From Betaproteobacteria bacterium (lineage in GTDB: Bacteria; Pseudomonadota; Gammaproteobacteria; Burkholderiales; SG8-39), in contig QYQC01000146.1 of NCBI GenBank assembly GCA_007280315.1, positions 1 to 15,813 of the forward strand: a DNA stretch of 15,813 nt, read 5' to 3'. Made by a program: the position numbers and the translations under genes. Below are positions 1 to 6,746 of this stretch, piece by piece. Each line of letters begins with the position of its first letter. Positions within the stretch are counted from its first letter, which is position 1. Under the pieces are notes generated by a model. It was not told the DNA's origin, did not search any database, and saw only the letters and a program-made list of their open reading frames with translations.

Positions 1-1
1 C

Positions 2-898
2 GTCGGCATCGTCGTGCCCTACATGCTGCCGCTGGTGCTGCTGCTGGTGGCGCTGGAGGAAGTCGGGGTAATGCAGCGCATCGCCTTTGTCGTCGATCGC
101 GGGTTTCATCAGATCGGATTGCACGGCGGTGTCGCCGTGCCCTTTCTCACCGGCCTCGGATGCAATGTCCCGGCGATTTCGGCCGCGGCGAAGGTCACCA
201 GCGGCCGCGAGCGGGTGATCGCTTCGGTGCTGATTACTTTCGTTCCGTGCTCGGCGCGCTCGGCCATCATTCTGGCGCTGGCGGGAAAGTACCTCGGCGG
301 CACCGGCGTGTTCGCCATTTTCGCGCTGACCATTGTCGTGGTCGCGTTGATGGGACGTCTGCTGGCGCGCGACCGGCGCGAATTCGGCCCGGGGCAGGTG
401 CAGGAAATCCCGCCTTATGCGCTGCCGCGCCTGCGTTCGATGCTCACCGAAACCTGGGCGCGGACCGAAGACATCGTCACGATTGTCACGCCTTTGCTGG
501 TCGGCGGCAGCGTGGTACTGGCCCTGCTCCACCACGTCGGCGCCGATACCGCGATCAATGCGCTGTTCACGCCGGTGACCGCATGATGGCTGGGTCTGCC
601 GCTGGTGCTGGGCGTTCCGATCCTGTTCGGCATTCTGCGAAAGGAATTGTCGCTGCTGATGATCTATCAGGCGCTGGGCACATTCGACGTCGGCACCCAG
701 CTCGACTGGGTGCAGATCACGACGTTCCTCCTGTTTCTCACGTTCTACATTCCCTGCATCTCCACCTTCGCCGTGATGCTGAAGACCATCGGCCGCAAGG
801 AGGCGCTGGTTTCGGTATCGATGTCGGTGGGGGTGGCGCTGCTGGTGAGCGGGGCAGTGCGCCTGCTGCTCGAGGGTGTGCGCTTGTTTTCAGCGTAA
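2..898 (+). pseudogene. feoB: FeoB-type ferrous iron transporter, C-terminal part, interrupted by in-frame TGA
   Basis: Inner-membrane Fe(II) uptake protein; only the membrane (gate) part is visible because the gene begins left of the window. The reading frame is open from base 2. It carries the FeoB signature GCNVPAI at about 153-173, followed by a CSAR motif (about 248-259), and a second block after the stop with FGILRKELSLLMIYQALGT and FYIPCISTFAVMLKTIGRKEA, both typical of the FeoB C-terminal half. The two halves are in the same frame and contiguous in homology, separated only by TGA at 584-586, directly followed by TGG. Other genes here end with TGA, so recoding of the whole code is unlikely. 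The simplest reading is a single TGG-to-TGA nonsense change or a sequencing error. The second half (605-898) has several hydrophobic segments and ends in TAA. Family identity is firm; whether the gene is dead in the organism is not known. Confidence 0.8.
584..586 (+). other. In-frame TGA inside feoB
   Basis: The codons read ACC GCA TGA TGG CTG GGT CTG. The frame on both sides encodes conserved FeoB sequence, so this is a point interruption with no shift of frame. A Trp codon changed by one base (TGG to TGA) would explain it. Confidence 0.85.
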
Positions 899-910
899 CG
901 CCGGCGTCGG

Positions 911-935
911 CGCAGCGAACCGCTAGTTCGCGGCG
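911..935 (+). terminator. Stem-loop downstream of feoB
   Basis: CGCAGCGAAC (911-920) and GTTCGCGGCG (926-935) pair at 9 of 10 positions around a 5-base loop, 12 bases after the feoB stop codon. There is no U-tract, so it may be a 3'-end stabilising hairpin or a weak terminator. Confidence 0.4.
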
Positions 936-1055
936 TCAATGATCGGCACGATGAACCCGATTCGACCGCTCGCTGACACGCGCTTGCGTTTATACTCACG
1001 CCCTGCGCACCATTGGGTGCTCATTTCCTTCACCCTTTCTCCGTTACCCGCAGCA

Positions 1056-1775
1056 ATGACGCCCGCCGATCCAAAACCGACCATTTCCCTAGTAGGGCAG
1101 ATGCTGCGCACGCCGGAGGAAATCGCGCGGGTACTCAATTCGCTGGTGATGCGCGGCGAGCCGATCATCTGCGACCTGGGCGGTGGCAAGACGCTGTTTC
1201 GCTCGCGCCTGCGCTTTGTCGATCCGGCGCGGACCTACATCATTATTGAACTCAGTCCGGACGAAGCAGCCAACAAGACTCTGCAGGCCCGGCCGCGCGC
1301 CACGTTCCACGCCGAACCCGGCGGCTGGCGCGTCGAATTCGCCGCGGCAGATCCCAAGCCGACGACCGCACACGAAGGCGCCGCGGGCATCCGCCTGCGC
1401 TTTCCCGAGATCGTCGCCGGCCACAGGCGACGGGAGGACGAACGCGCGCAGACACCGCCGCAACGCGAACTGCGCTGCGTCGTCGACGAGGCTGGCGTGA
1501 TGCCCTTCGACGGCACCATGGCAAACGTAAGCAAGGGCGGAATCGGTTTCCTGCAGTATGATCCGGCGATAAGTCTGGAGCCGGGGACCATGCTCAAGGG
1601 CTGCCGCATCGAGAGCCCCGGCGAGGCCTCGATCATTGTCGACATGGAAGTGCGCTATTCGCAGCTGCGGACCCTCGCCGACGGCAGCCAGGTGCAAAGT
1701 TCGGGCTGCCGTTTCGTCAATCTTTCGGCCAAGGATACGGCGCGGATCGAACTGTTATTCGGTCTGAAGCAGTAA
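1056..1775 (+). CDS. YcgR-like flagellar brake protein with PilZ domain
   Basis: Cytoplasmic c-di-GMP effector. In YcgR proteins the second messenger binds the PilZ domain and the protein then slows flagellar rotation. Counting from this start (239 residues), residues about 17-120 resemble the YcgR N-terminal domain (TPEEIARVLNSLV, LSPDEAANK), and residues about 122-235 are a PilZ domain. Both ligand motifs are intact: REDER (126-130) fits RxxxR and NVSKGG (157-162) fits (D/N)xSxxG. The frame stays open back to 939, but the upstream stretch contains a promoter-like TATACT (991-996) and reads unlike the family, so ATG 1056 is preferred; ATG 1101 is another option. None of the starts has a strong Shine-Dalgarno sequence. 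No flagellar genes are visible nearby, so its target could be another surface process. Confidence 0.82.
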   Translation: MTPADPKPTISLVGQMLRTPEEIARVLNSLVMRGEPIICDLGGGKTLFRSRLRFVDPARTYIIIELSPDEAANKTLQARPRATFHAEPGGWRVEFAAADPKPTTAHEGAAGIRLRFPEIVAGHRRREDERAQTPPQRELRCVVDEAGVMPFDGTMANVSKGGIGFLQYDPAISLEPGTMLKGCRIESPGEASIIVDMEVRYSQLRTLADGSQVQSSGCRFVNLSAKDTARIELLFGLKQ

Positions 1776-1836
1776 GCGGTCGGCCTGCATAAACCGGAGT
1801 CGCGTCAAAGTGGGATTCAAAAATGGGGATAAGAAC

Positions 1837-2595
1837 ATGAGCGCACAAATCAAAGTTGCCATTGTCACCGGCGCCGGCACCGGCATCGGCAAAAGCGCCG
1901 CGCTGGCGCTGCTCGGCGACGGCTATTGCGTGGGCCTGGTCGGACGGCGCAGGGAACTGCTCGACAAGACCGTTACGGATGCCGGCGGCACGGCCGAAAA
2001 CACCCTGGTTCTGCCCGCCGACGTGTGCAAACCGGAGTCGGTGAAAGCGCTTTTCGCGCAAGTGCGCGAGACCTGGGGCAGGCTGGACGTGCTGTTCAAC
2101 AACGCCGGCACCGGCGCGCCGGCGATTCCGATGGAAGACCTGAGCTTCGAGCAATGGAAAGCCGTGGTGGATGTCAACCTCAGCGGCATGTTCCTGTGTT
2201 CGCAGGAAGCGATCCGGATCATGAAGAGCCAGGATCCCCGGGGCGGGCGGATTATCAACAACGGTTCGATCTCGGCCCATGCGCCGCGACCCAATTCCGC
2301 CCCCTATACCGCCACCAAACATGCCGTCACCGGTCTGACCAAGTGCATTTCGCTCGACTGCCGGAAGTACGACATCGCCTGCGGCCAGATCGATATTGGC
2401 AACGCGGCGACCGAGATGACCGAGCGCATGAAAAACGGCGTGGCCCAGGCGAACGACACGACAGCGATCGAGCCGCGCATGGACGTGGCCCATGTAGGCA
2501 GCGCGGTGCTCTACATGGCCAAACTACCGCTGGATGCGAATGTGCAGTTCATGACCATCATGGCGACGAAAATGCCCTTTGTCGGCCGCGGCTAG
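1837..2595 (+). CDS. SDR family NAD(P)-dependent oxidoreductase
   Basis: Classical short-chain dehydrogenase/reductase of 252 residues with a single Rossmann domain, presumably cytoplasmic. Visible motifs: nucleotide-binding TGAGTGIG (11-18), adenine-site AD (61-62), NNAG (88-91), Asn114, and the catalytic Ser144-Tyr157-Lys161 in the spacing usual for the family (YTATK at 157-161). GRR at 36-38, after the second strand, suggests NADP preference; that is inference. ATG 1837 is chosen because GGGGAT lies about 7 bases upstream and the protein then begins just before the first beta strand; a GTG at 1810 would add nine residues. The substrate cannot be read from sequence. It ends 28 bp from the convergent transporter gene. 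Confidence 0.9.
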   Translation: MSAQIKVAIVTGAGTGIGKSAALALLGDGYCVGLVGRRRELLDKTVTDAGGTAENTLVLPADVCKPESVKALFAQVRETWGRLDVLFNNAGTGAPAIPMEDLSFEQWKAVVDVNLSGMFLCSQEAIRIMKSQDPRGGRIINNGSISAHAPRPNSAPYTATKHAVTGLTKCISLDCRKYDIACGQIDIGNAATEMTERMKNGVAQANDTTAIEPRMDVAHVGSAVLYMAKLPLDANVQFMTIMATKMPFVGRG

Positions 2596-2623
2596 CGTCG
2601 CCTGCTTTGGCGGCCGTCGACCG

Positions 2624-3502
2624 CTATGCCGGGTCACGGCGAGACGACCGGTCCAAGTAGCGCCACAGCAGCGCGAGCGAACCGCCGGACACGATGTGCC
2701 AGATGCCCCACAGGCCGGCGACCGCGACCATCGCCAGGTCGGAATTGAACTGCGCCGCGATGATGCCGAGCGCGAGACCGGAATTCTGCATCCCGCCTTC
2801 GATCACTACCGCTCGCCGGTCGGCGACGCTCAGGCGCGCCAGCACCGACGCGCCATAGCCCAGACCGAGACCGAGCGCGTTGTGCCCGATGACAATGGGC
2901 AGCGTGCGCGTGATCTCGATCAGGAACAGCTTCCACTGCGCCGCAACCGCGCCGACGATAAACAGCATCAGCGCCGCCACGGCGAACCGGCCCAGCGGCT
3001 GGCGCAGCCTCAAAGCCAGCTTCGGCGCGAGCCGCGACGTCAGCAGCGCCGCGCTCATCGGCAGCGCCAGCAGCAGCACCAGGCTGATGATGAGATCGCG
3101 CGGATCCACCGCGATGGCGCGCGCCCAGGCTGCGGTGCGTGGGTTGGCGGCGATCATCAGGCTGAAGTTGAGCGGCGTGAACACCAATGCGAGCACGTTC
3201 GACACCGCGGAAATGGACAACGACAGCGCCAGGTTGCCGCGCCCGAAGTAAGTGACGACGTTGGACAGCGCGCCGCCGGGACAGGCGGCGACCAGCATCA
3301 TCGCCGCCATGGTCGCCGCAGGCAGATCGAGCAAGAGCGTCACGCCCAGTGTCGCGGCCGGCAGCAGAACGAACTGCGCCACCAGACCCGCGCACACTGC
3401 CAGCGGATGGCGCGCGACGTAGCGGAAATCCTCCGCCCGCAGATCGAGCGACACGGCGTAGACCATGACCGCCAGAACGGTCATCAGAATTACTTGCTGC
3501 AT
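2624..3502 (-). CDS. Bile acid:sodium symporter (BASS) family transporter
   Basis: Integral inner-membrane protein of 292 residues and about nine to ten hydrophobic segments, matching the usual length of bacterial SBF/BASS proteins. These use a sodium gradient to import organic anions; bacterial substrates range from bile acids to keto acids and pantoate-type compounds, so the substrate here is unknown. Family motifs: ACPGGALSN (73-81) in the first crossover helix and EGGMQN (235-240) in the second, which contains the Glu and Gln used for sodium binding in characterised relatives. GGAGGAG (3508-3514) lies 5 bases before the ATG, a strong ribosome binding site that fixes the start. Its leader, if transcription starts near or runs on from ettA, would contain the series of hairpins at 3521-3701. 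Confidence 0.88.
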   Translation of the reverse strand: MQQVILMTVLAVMVYAVSLDLRAEDFRYVARHPLAVCAGLVAQFVLLPAATLGVTLLLDLPAATMAAMMLVAACPGGALSNVVTYFGRGNLALSLSISAVSNVLALVFTPLNFSLMIAANPRTAAWARAIAVDPRDLIISLVLLLALPMSAALLTSRLAPKLALRLRQPLGRFAVAALMLFIVGAVAAQWKLFLIEITRTLPIVIGHNALGLGLGYGASVLARLSVADRRAVVIEGGMQNSGLALGIIAAQFNSDLAMVAVAGLWGIWHIVSGGSLALLWRYLDRSSRRDPA

Positions 3503-3545
3503 GCGCGCTCCTCCATGCTAGCGCGGACGGCGTCCCGTCCGCGCG

Positions 3546-3596
3546 GATCGCCGATTGCGCACGAATGATGAACCCATCCGTACGCAATCGGCGATC
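3546..3596. repeat. Long inverted repeat with 14-bp perfect arms
   Basis: GATCGCCGATTGCG (3546-3559) is matched exactly by its reverse complement at 3583-3596. After one mismatch three more pairs form (3561-3563 with 3579-3581), and after a 3-base bulge GATG (3567-3570) pairs with CATC (3575-3578) around AACC. On the - strand the tip reads ACGGATG, as in the hairpin at 3635-3685. Confidence 0.8.
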
Positions 3597-3634
3597 TAGT
3601 ACCAAACCCCAATTCGCCGTTTGGGGTTAACAAT

Positions 3635-3685
3635 AACCGTGTTTTTCGAACGGATGTGCATTTCATCCGTTCGAAAAGCACGGTT
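3635..3685. repeat. Long near-perfect hairpin (22-bp arms)
   Basis: Bases 3635-3656 pair with 3664-3685 at 21 of 22 positions; the single exception, 3642 with 3678, is a T-G pair and could wobble in + strand RNA. The loop is 7 bases (3657-3663). This is the strongest stem in the array and a candidate bidirectional transcription barrier or mobile palindromic unit. Confidence 0.8.
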
Positions 3686-3747
3686 GGCGCGCAGAGCGCG
3701 CAATGTCCGCTCCTTGCAGACGCCAGCAGACAGGACGCCCTACACAA

Positions 3748-5412
3748 TCACTTCAGCGGTTTATAGCGTATCCGCTTCGGTTTCGCCGCTTCCTCGCCCA
3801 GGCGTTTGATCTTGTCTTCCTCGTATTCGTGATAATTCCCGGCGAAGAAACTCACCTTCGAATCACCCTCGAACGCAAGAATATGCGTGGCTATGCGGTC
3901 GAGGAACCAGCGATCGTGGGAAATGACGAGGACGCTGCCGGCGAATTCCAGCAGCGCGTCTTCCAGCGCGCGCAGGGTTTCCACGTCGAGATCGTTTGAA
4001 GGTTCATCGAGCAGCAGCACGTTGCCGCCGGCGATCAGGGTCTTGGCCAGATGCAGCCGCCCGCGTTCGCCGCCGGAGAGGTTGCCGACTTTCTTGCCCT
4101 GGTCGGTGCCTTTGAAATTGAAGCGGCCGAGATAAGCGCGCGACGGCATTTCGAACTTGCCCACGTTGAGCAAGTCGGCGCCGGCGGCGACATAGTCGAA
4201 CACCGTCTTGTCGCCCTCCAGCGCATCGCGCGACTGGTCCACATAGGCCATTTTCACCGTCGGGCCGATCGCCACTTCACCCTTGCCCGGCTGCTCCGTT
4301 CCGGTGATCATGCGAAACAGCGTGGACTTGCCCGCGCCGTTGGGGCCGATGATGCCGACGATCGCGCCGGCCGGCACCTGGAACGACAGTTCGTCGATCA
4401 GCAGGCGCTCGCCGTAGCCCTTGCTCACGCCCTTGAATTCGATCACCGCGTCGCCCAGTCGATCAGCCACCGGAATGAATATCTCCTGCGTCTCGTTGCG
4501 CTTCTGGTAATCGTAGGAGGACAGTTCGTCGAAACGCGCCAGACGCGCCTTGCTTTTCGCCTGGCGTGCCTTCGGGTTCTGGCGCACCCATTCGAGTTCG
4601 CGCTTGATCGTCTTCTGCCGCGCCGATTCGGTGGCTTCCTCCTGACCCAGACGCGCGTCCTTTTGCGCCAGCCACGAACTGTAGTTGCCTTCCCACGGAA
4701 TGCCGTAGCCGCGGTCGAGCTCGAGGATCCACTGCGCCGCATTGTCGAGAAAATAGCGGTCGTGGGTCACCGCCACCACGGTACCGGGAAATTTCTGCAG
4801 GAACTGCTCCAGCCACTCGACGCTCTCGGCGTCGAGGTGGTTGGTGGGCTCATCGAGCAGCAGCAAGTCGGGTTTGGACAGCAGCAGGCGGCACAGCGAC
4901 ACGCGCCGCTTTTCGCCGCCGGAAAGCGGGCCGATCTTCGCCTCCCACGGCGGCAGGCGCAGTGCGTCGGCGGCAATCTCCAGCTGGTGCTCGACGTTGT
5001 CGCCGGCGGAGGCCGCGATCAGCGCCTCCAGTTCCGCCTGTTCGGTTGCGAGCTTGTCGAAATCGGCATCGGGTTCGGCATAGGCGGCGTAGACTTCGTC
5101 CAGGCGTTTCTTCGCGCCGAACACCTCACCCAACCCCTCCTCCACCGCCTCGCGCACGCTCTGTTCCGCATCGAGCTGCGGCTCCTGCGGCAGGTAGCCG
5201 ATGCGCATGTTCGGTTTGGCGACCACTTCGCCGTCGTAGTCCTTGTCCACGCCCGCCATGATGTTGAGCAGGGTGGATTTGCCCGAGCCGTTCAGGCCGA
5301 GCACGCCGATTTTTGCACCTGCGAAAAAATTGAGCGAGATATTTTTCAGGATGAAGCGTTTGGGCGGCACGACTTTGCCGACCCGGCGCATGGTGTAGAC
5401 GTATTGGGCCAT
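3748..5412 (-). CDS. ettA: Energy-dependent translational throttle protein EttA (ABC-F ATPase)
   Basis: Soluble ABC-F protein that binds the ribosomal E site and, depending on ATP/ADP, gates formation of the first peptide bonds. The 554 residues match the family's length of about 555. Opening MAQYVYTMRRVGKVVPPKR is nearly that of the E. coli protein, which fixes the start at 5412; an upstream in-frame start at 5463 would add 17 unrelated residues. First ATPase domain: Walker A GLNGSGKS (39-46), LSGGE (163-167), DEPTNHLD with catalytic Glu188. Arm segment around residues 95-140. Linker about 245-315 (charged, with KARLARFDEL). Second domain: GPNGAGKS (356-363), LSGGE (445-449), catalytic Glu470 in DEPSNDLD, where Ser replaces the usual Thr. 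It faces divergently from the gene at 5607; its downstream side is the hairpin array. Confidence 0.97.
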   Translation of the reverse strand: MAQYVYTMRRVGKVVPPKRFILKNISLNFFAGAKIGVLGLNGSGKSTLLNIMAGVDKDYDGEVVAKPNMRIGYLPQEPQLDAEQSVREAVEEGLGEVFGAKKRLDEVYAAYAEPDADFDKLATEQAELEALIAASAGDNVEHQLEIAADALRLPPWEAKIGPLSGGEKRRVSLCRLLLSKPDLLLLDEPTNHLDAESVEWLEQFLQKFPGTVVAVTHDRYFLDNAAQWILELDRGYGIPWEGNYSSWLAQKDARLGQEEATESARQKTIKRELEWVRQNPKARQAKSKARLARFDELSSYDYQKRNETQEIFIPVADRLGDAVIEFKGVSKGYGERLLIDELSFQVPAGAIVGIIGPNGAGKSTLFRMITGTEQPGKGEVAIGPTVKMAYVDQSRDALEGDKTVFDYVAAGADLLNVGKFEMPSRAYLGRFNFKGTDQGKKVGNLSGGERGRLHLAKTLIAGGNVLLLDEPSNDLDVETLRALEDALLEFAGSVLVISHDRWFLDRIATHILAFEGDSKVSFFAGNYHEYEEDKIKRLGEEAAKPKRIRYKPLK

Positions 5413-5606
5413 GGGTGCTTTCGATGCAATAAATTGAGCGCTGCGGTGGAACGGCCGCTGCAACTCCAGTATTCTACGTGCTTCAATCCATTGCGTCCGG
5501 AATCATCCCTCATGCCCTGTTCATTTCAGACCGGCTCCTCGCCCGGCGATAACTCTGCGCGCCGGAGCGAGCGCCTTGCAGGCGGACCGAGTCACGGCGA
5601 TGGTCC
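5413..5606. promoter_or_regulatory. Divergent intergenic region, ettA / membrane Mrr-like gene
   Basis: This 194-bp gap must hold the start signals for both divergent genes. The - strand has a -10-like TAGAAT (5471-5476 on the + strand as ATTCTA) about 60 bases before ettA, without a convincing -35. I see no strong promoter for the + strand gene and no ORF of note. Confidence 0.35.
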
Positions 5607-6227
5607 ATGTCGCTGATCTCCAAGCGCAGCCTGTTCTATGTCCTGTCACGCCTGCCGTGGTGGCTGAGCGTGCTGCTTGCCGCTGCGCTATTCATGGTGG
5701 TGCGTCAGTTTCTGCCCAACTTGGCGGCGTTCGCATCCACCCTGCCGCTGCTCGGCATTGCCGCCTACGCCGGCTGGCGCCAGTTGCGCGCACCCGGCGA
5801 CGAGGGTGGCGCCGACGCATTGGCCGAACTGCGCACCCTGTCCTGGCGCGATTTCTCCGAGCGCATCGACGCGGCGTTTCGCTGCGATGGTTACACCACG
5901 GTTGCGCTGGCCGGCCAGGCCGCCAATTACGAGTTGCGCAAGAGCGGCCGCGTTACGCTGGCAGGCTGCAAGCGCTGGAAAGTCGCGAACACCGGCGTCG
6001 AGCCACTGCGCGCGCTGCGGCAGGCAATGCAGACAGCGGAAGCCGCCGCATGCATTTACGTAACCGCCGGCGACCTGAGTCCGAATGCGCGCCAGTACGC
6101 GGCGCAAAACGGCATCCGCCTGCTGTGCGACGCGGAACTGGTCGCGTTTCTGGCGCGCGCCAGGGGTGGAAACAAAGCCGCTGTTGTCCAGGCGCCGGGC
6201 GTAGCCAAGCGCAGTCCGGCGCCATGA
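5607..6227 (+). CDS. Membrane-anchored Mrr-like restriction endonuclease-fold protein, probably inactive
   Basis: A 206-residue protein with two hydrophobic segments (about 17-35 and 42-57) and a cytoplasmic domain, about 78-185, resembling the Mrr catalytic domain (PD-(D/E)xK fold): LSWRDFSERIDAAF, then YELRKSGRVTLAGCKRWK, then VEPLRAL and CIYVTAGDLSPNARQYAAQNGIRLL. In Mrr-type domains the active site is an Asp followed by (E/Q)xK. Here the Asp position appears to be Asn107 and the (E/Q) position Gly120, while Lys122 remains. This suggests loss of DNA cleavage and a possible binding or sensing role (inference). ATG 5607 has no clear ribosome binding site. Its stop overlaps the next start as ATGA (6224-6227), so the two genes are probably translated together. 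No methylase or specificity gene of a restriction system is nearby. Confidence 0.72.
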   Translation: MSLISKRSLFYVLSRLPWWLSVLLAAALFMVVRQFLPNLAAFASTLPLLGIAAYAGWRQLRAPGDEGGADALAELRTLSWRDFSERIDAAFRCDGYTTVALAGQAANYELRKSGRVTLAGCKRWKVANTGVEPLRALRQAMQTAEAAACIYVTAGDLSPNARQYAAQNGIRLLCDAELVAFLARARGGNKAAVVQAPGVAKRSPAP

Positions 6228-6667
6228 GCAGAGACGCAGCCGCTGGACGCCTGCTGGTCGCTGCGCAGTTCGCGCTGATCGGCTGGCTGATCTGGCCGTT
6301 GACGCCGCAGGCGTGGTCGCCGCCGGCGCTGGTGCTGCTCGGGGGCGCGATAATGCTCGGCGCCTGGAGCGTCGTGCATAACCGGCCGGGAAATTTCAAT
6401 ATCCATCCCGAACCGAAGGCTTCGGGGCAGCTGATAACAGAGGGACCGTACCGCTTCATGCGCAACCCCATGTACTCTGCGTTGCTGCTGTTCGCTGCTG
6501 CCGAGGTCATAGCCTATGCCGACAGGTGGAAAATAATATGTTGGTTCGCACTGGCCCTGGTGCTGCTGGCGAAGTCGCTGCTGGAAGAACGCGGCCTGCG
6601 AGCGCGTTTCCCCGAATATGCCGTCTACACTAAGCGGGTGCGCCGCTTCATACCCGGCGTTTTTTGA
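6224..6667 (+). CDS. Isoprenylcysteine carboxyl methyltransferase / PEMT-type membrane methyltransferase
   Basis: Small integral membrane protein of 147 residues with about four hydrophobic segments (roughly 9-25, 33-51, 83-99, 103-118). It carries the signature of the ICMT/phospholipid methyltransferase family: EGPYRFMRNPMY (73-84), LLEERGL (119-125) and a C-terminal FPEYAVYTKRVRRFIP. In this family the C-terminal part binds S-adenosylmethionine at the membrane face and a lipophilic substrate is methylated. Bacteria lack prenylated CaaX proteins as a rule, so the substrate is unknown; a lipid or quinone-like molecule is possible. The start is set by the 4-bp ATGA overlap with the Mrr-like gene. 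The upstream continuation of this frame through that gene is only a shadow. Confidence 0.85.
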   Translation: MSRDAAAGRLLVAAQFALIGWLIWPLTPQAWSPPALVLLGGAIMLGAWSVVHNRPGNFNIHPEPKASGQLITEGPYRFMRNPMYSALLLFAAAEVIAYADRWKIICWFALALVLLAKSLLEERGLRARFPEYAVYTKRVRRFIPGVF

Positions 6668-6746
6668 TCCAGATTGATGCGCAGGCACTCCGGTCTGATG
6701 TAGGCTGCTGCTTCTTCCACCGACGCGTATTCGATCGCTACGCGCA

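Larger units (their letters stand above)
3521..3701. repeat. Array of five consecutive inverted repeats
   Basis: Five dyads lie end to end between the ettA stop and the BASS-transporter start: 3521-3544 (10-bp perfect arms, loop of 4), 3546-3596 (14-bp perfect arms, extended by further pairs to an inner GATG-AACC-CATC tip), 3605-3628 (8-bp perfect arms, loop of 8), 3635-3685 (22-bp arms with one mismatch, loop of 7) and 3687-3701 (6-bp GC arms, loop of 3). The gaps between them are 1 to 8 bases. No protein is evident on either strand. It resembles a composite palindromic intergenic element (REP/BIME- or MITE-like), or a structured leader or 3' end. It could serve as the ettA transcription end, but none of the stems has a clear U-tract on the - strand. 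Confidence 0.8.

Noticed and set aside
584..586. Selenocysteine or genome-wide recoding of TGA
   Set aside because: FeoB is not a known selenoprotein, no convincing SECIS-like stem was noticed right after the codon, and several intact genes here end in TGA.
1791..2040. 12-bp direct repeat AAACCGGAGTCG at 1791-1802 and 2029-2040
   Set aside because: One copy is intergenic and the other within conserved SDR coding sequence; only two copies and no flanking structure, so chance is the better explanation.
2579..3568. Long + strand ORF opposite the BASS transporter
   Set aside because: Composition is Arg/Gln/His-rich without hydrophobic or domain pattern, whereas the - strand frame gives a clear membrane transporter with family motifs.
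3490..3747. 85-residue - strand ORF across the hairpin array
   Set aside because: It simply reads through the palindromes, lacks a ribosome binding site and overlaps the start of the BASS gene in another frame.
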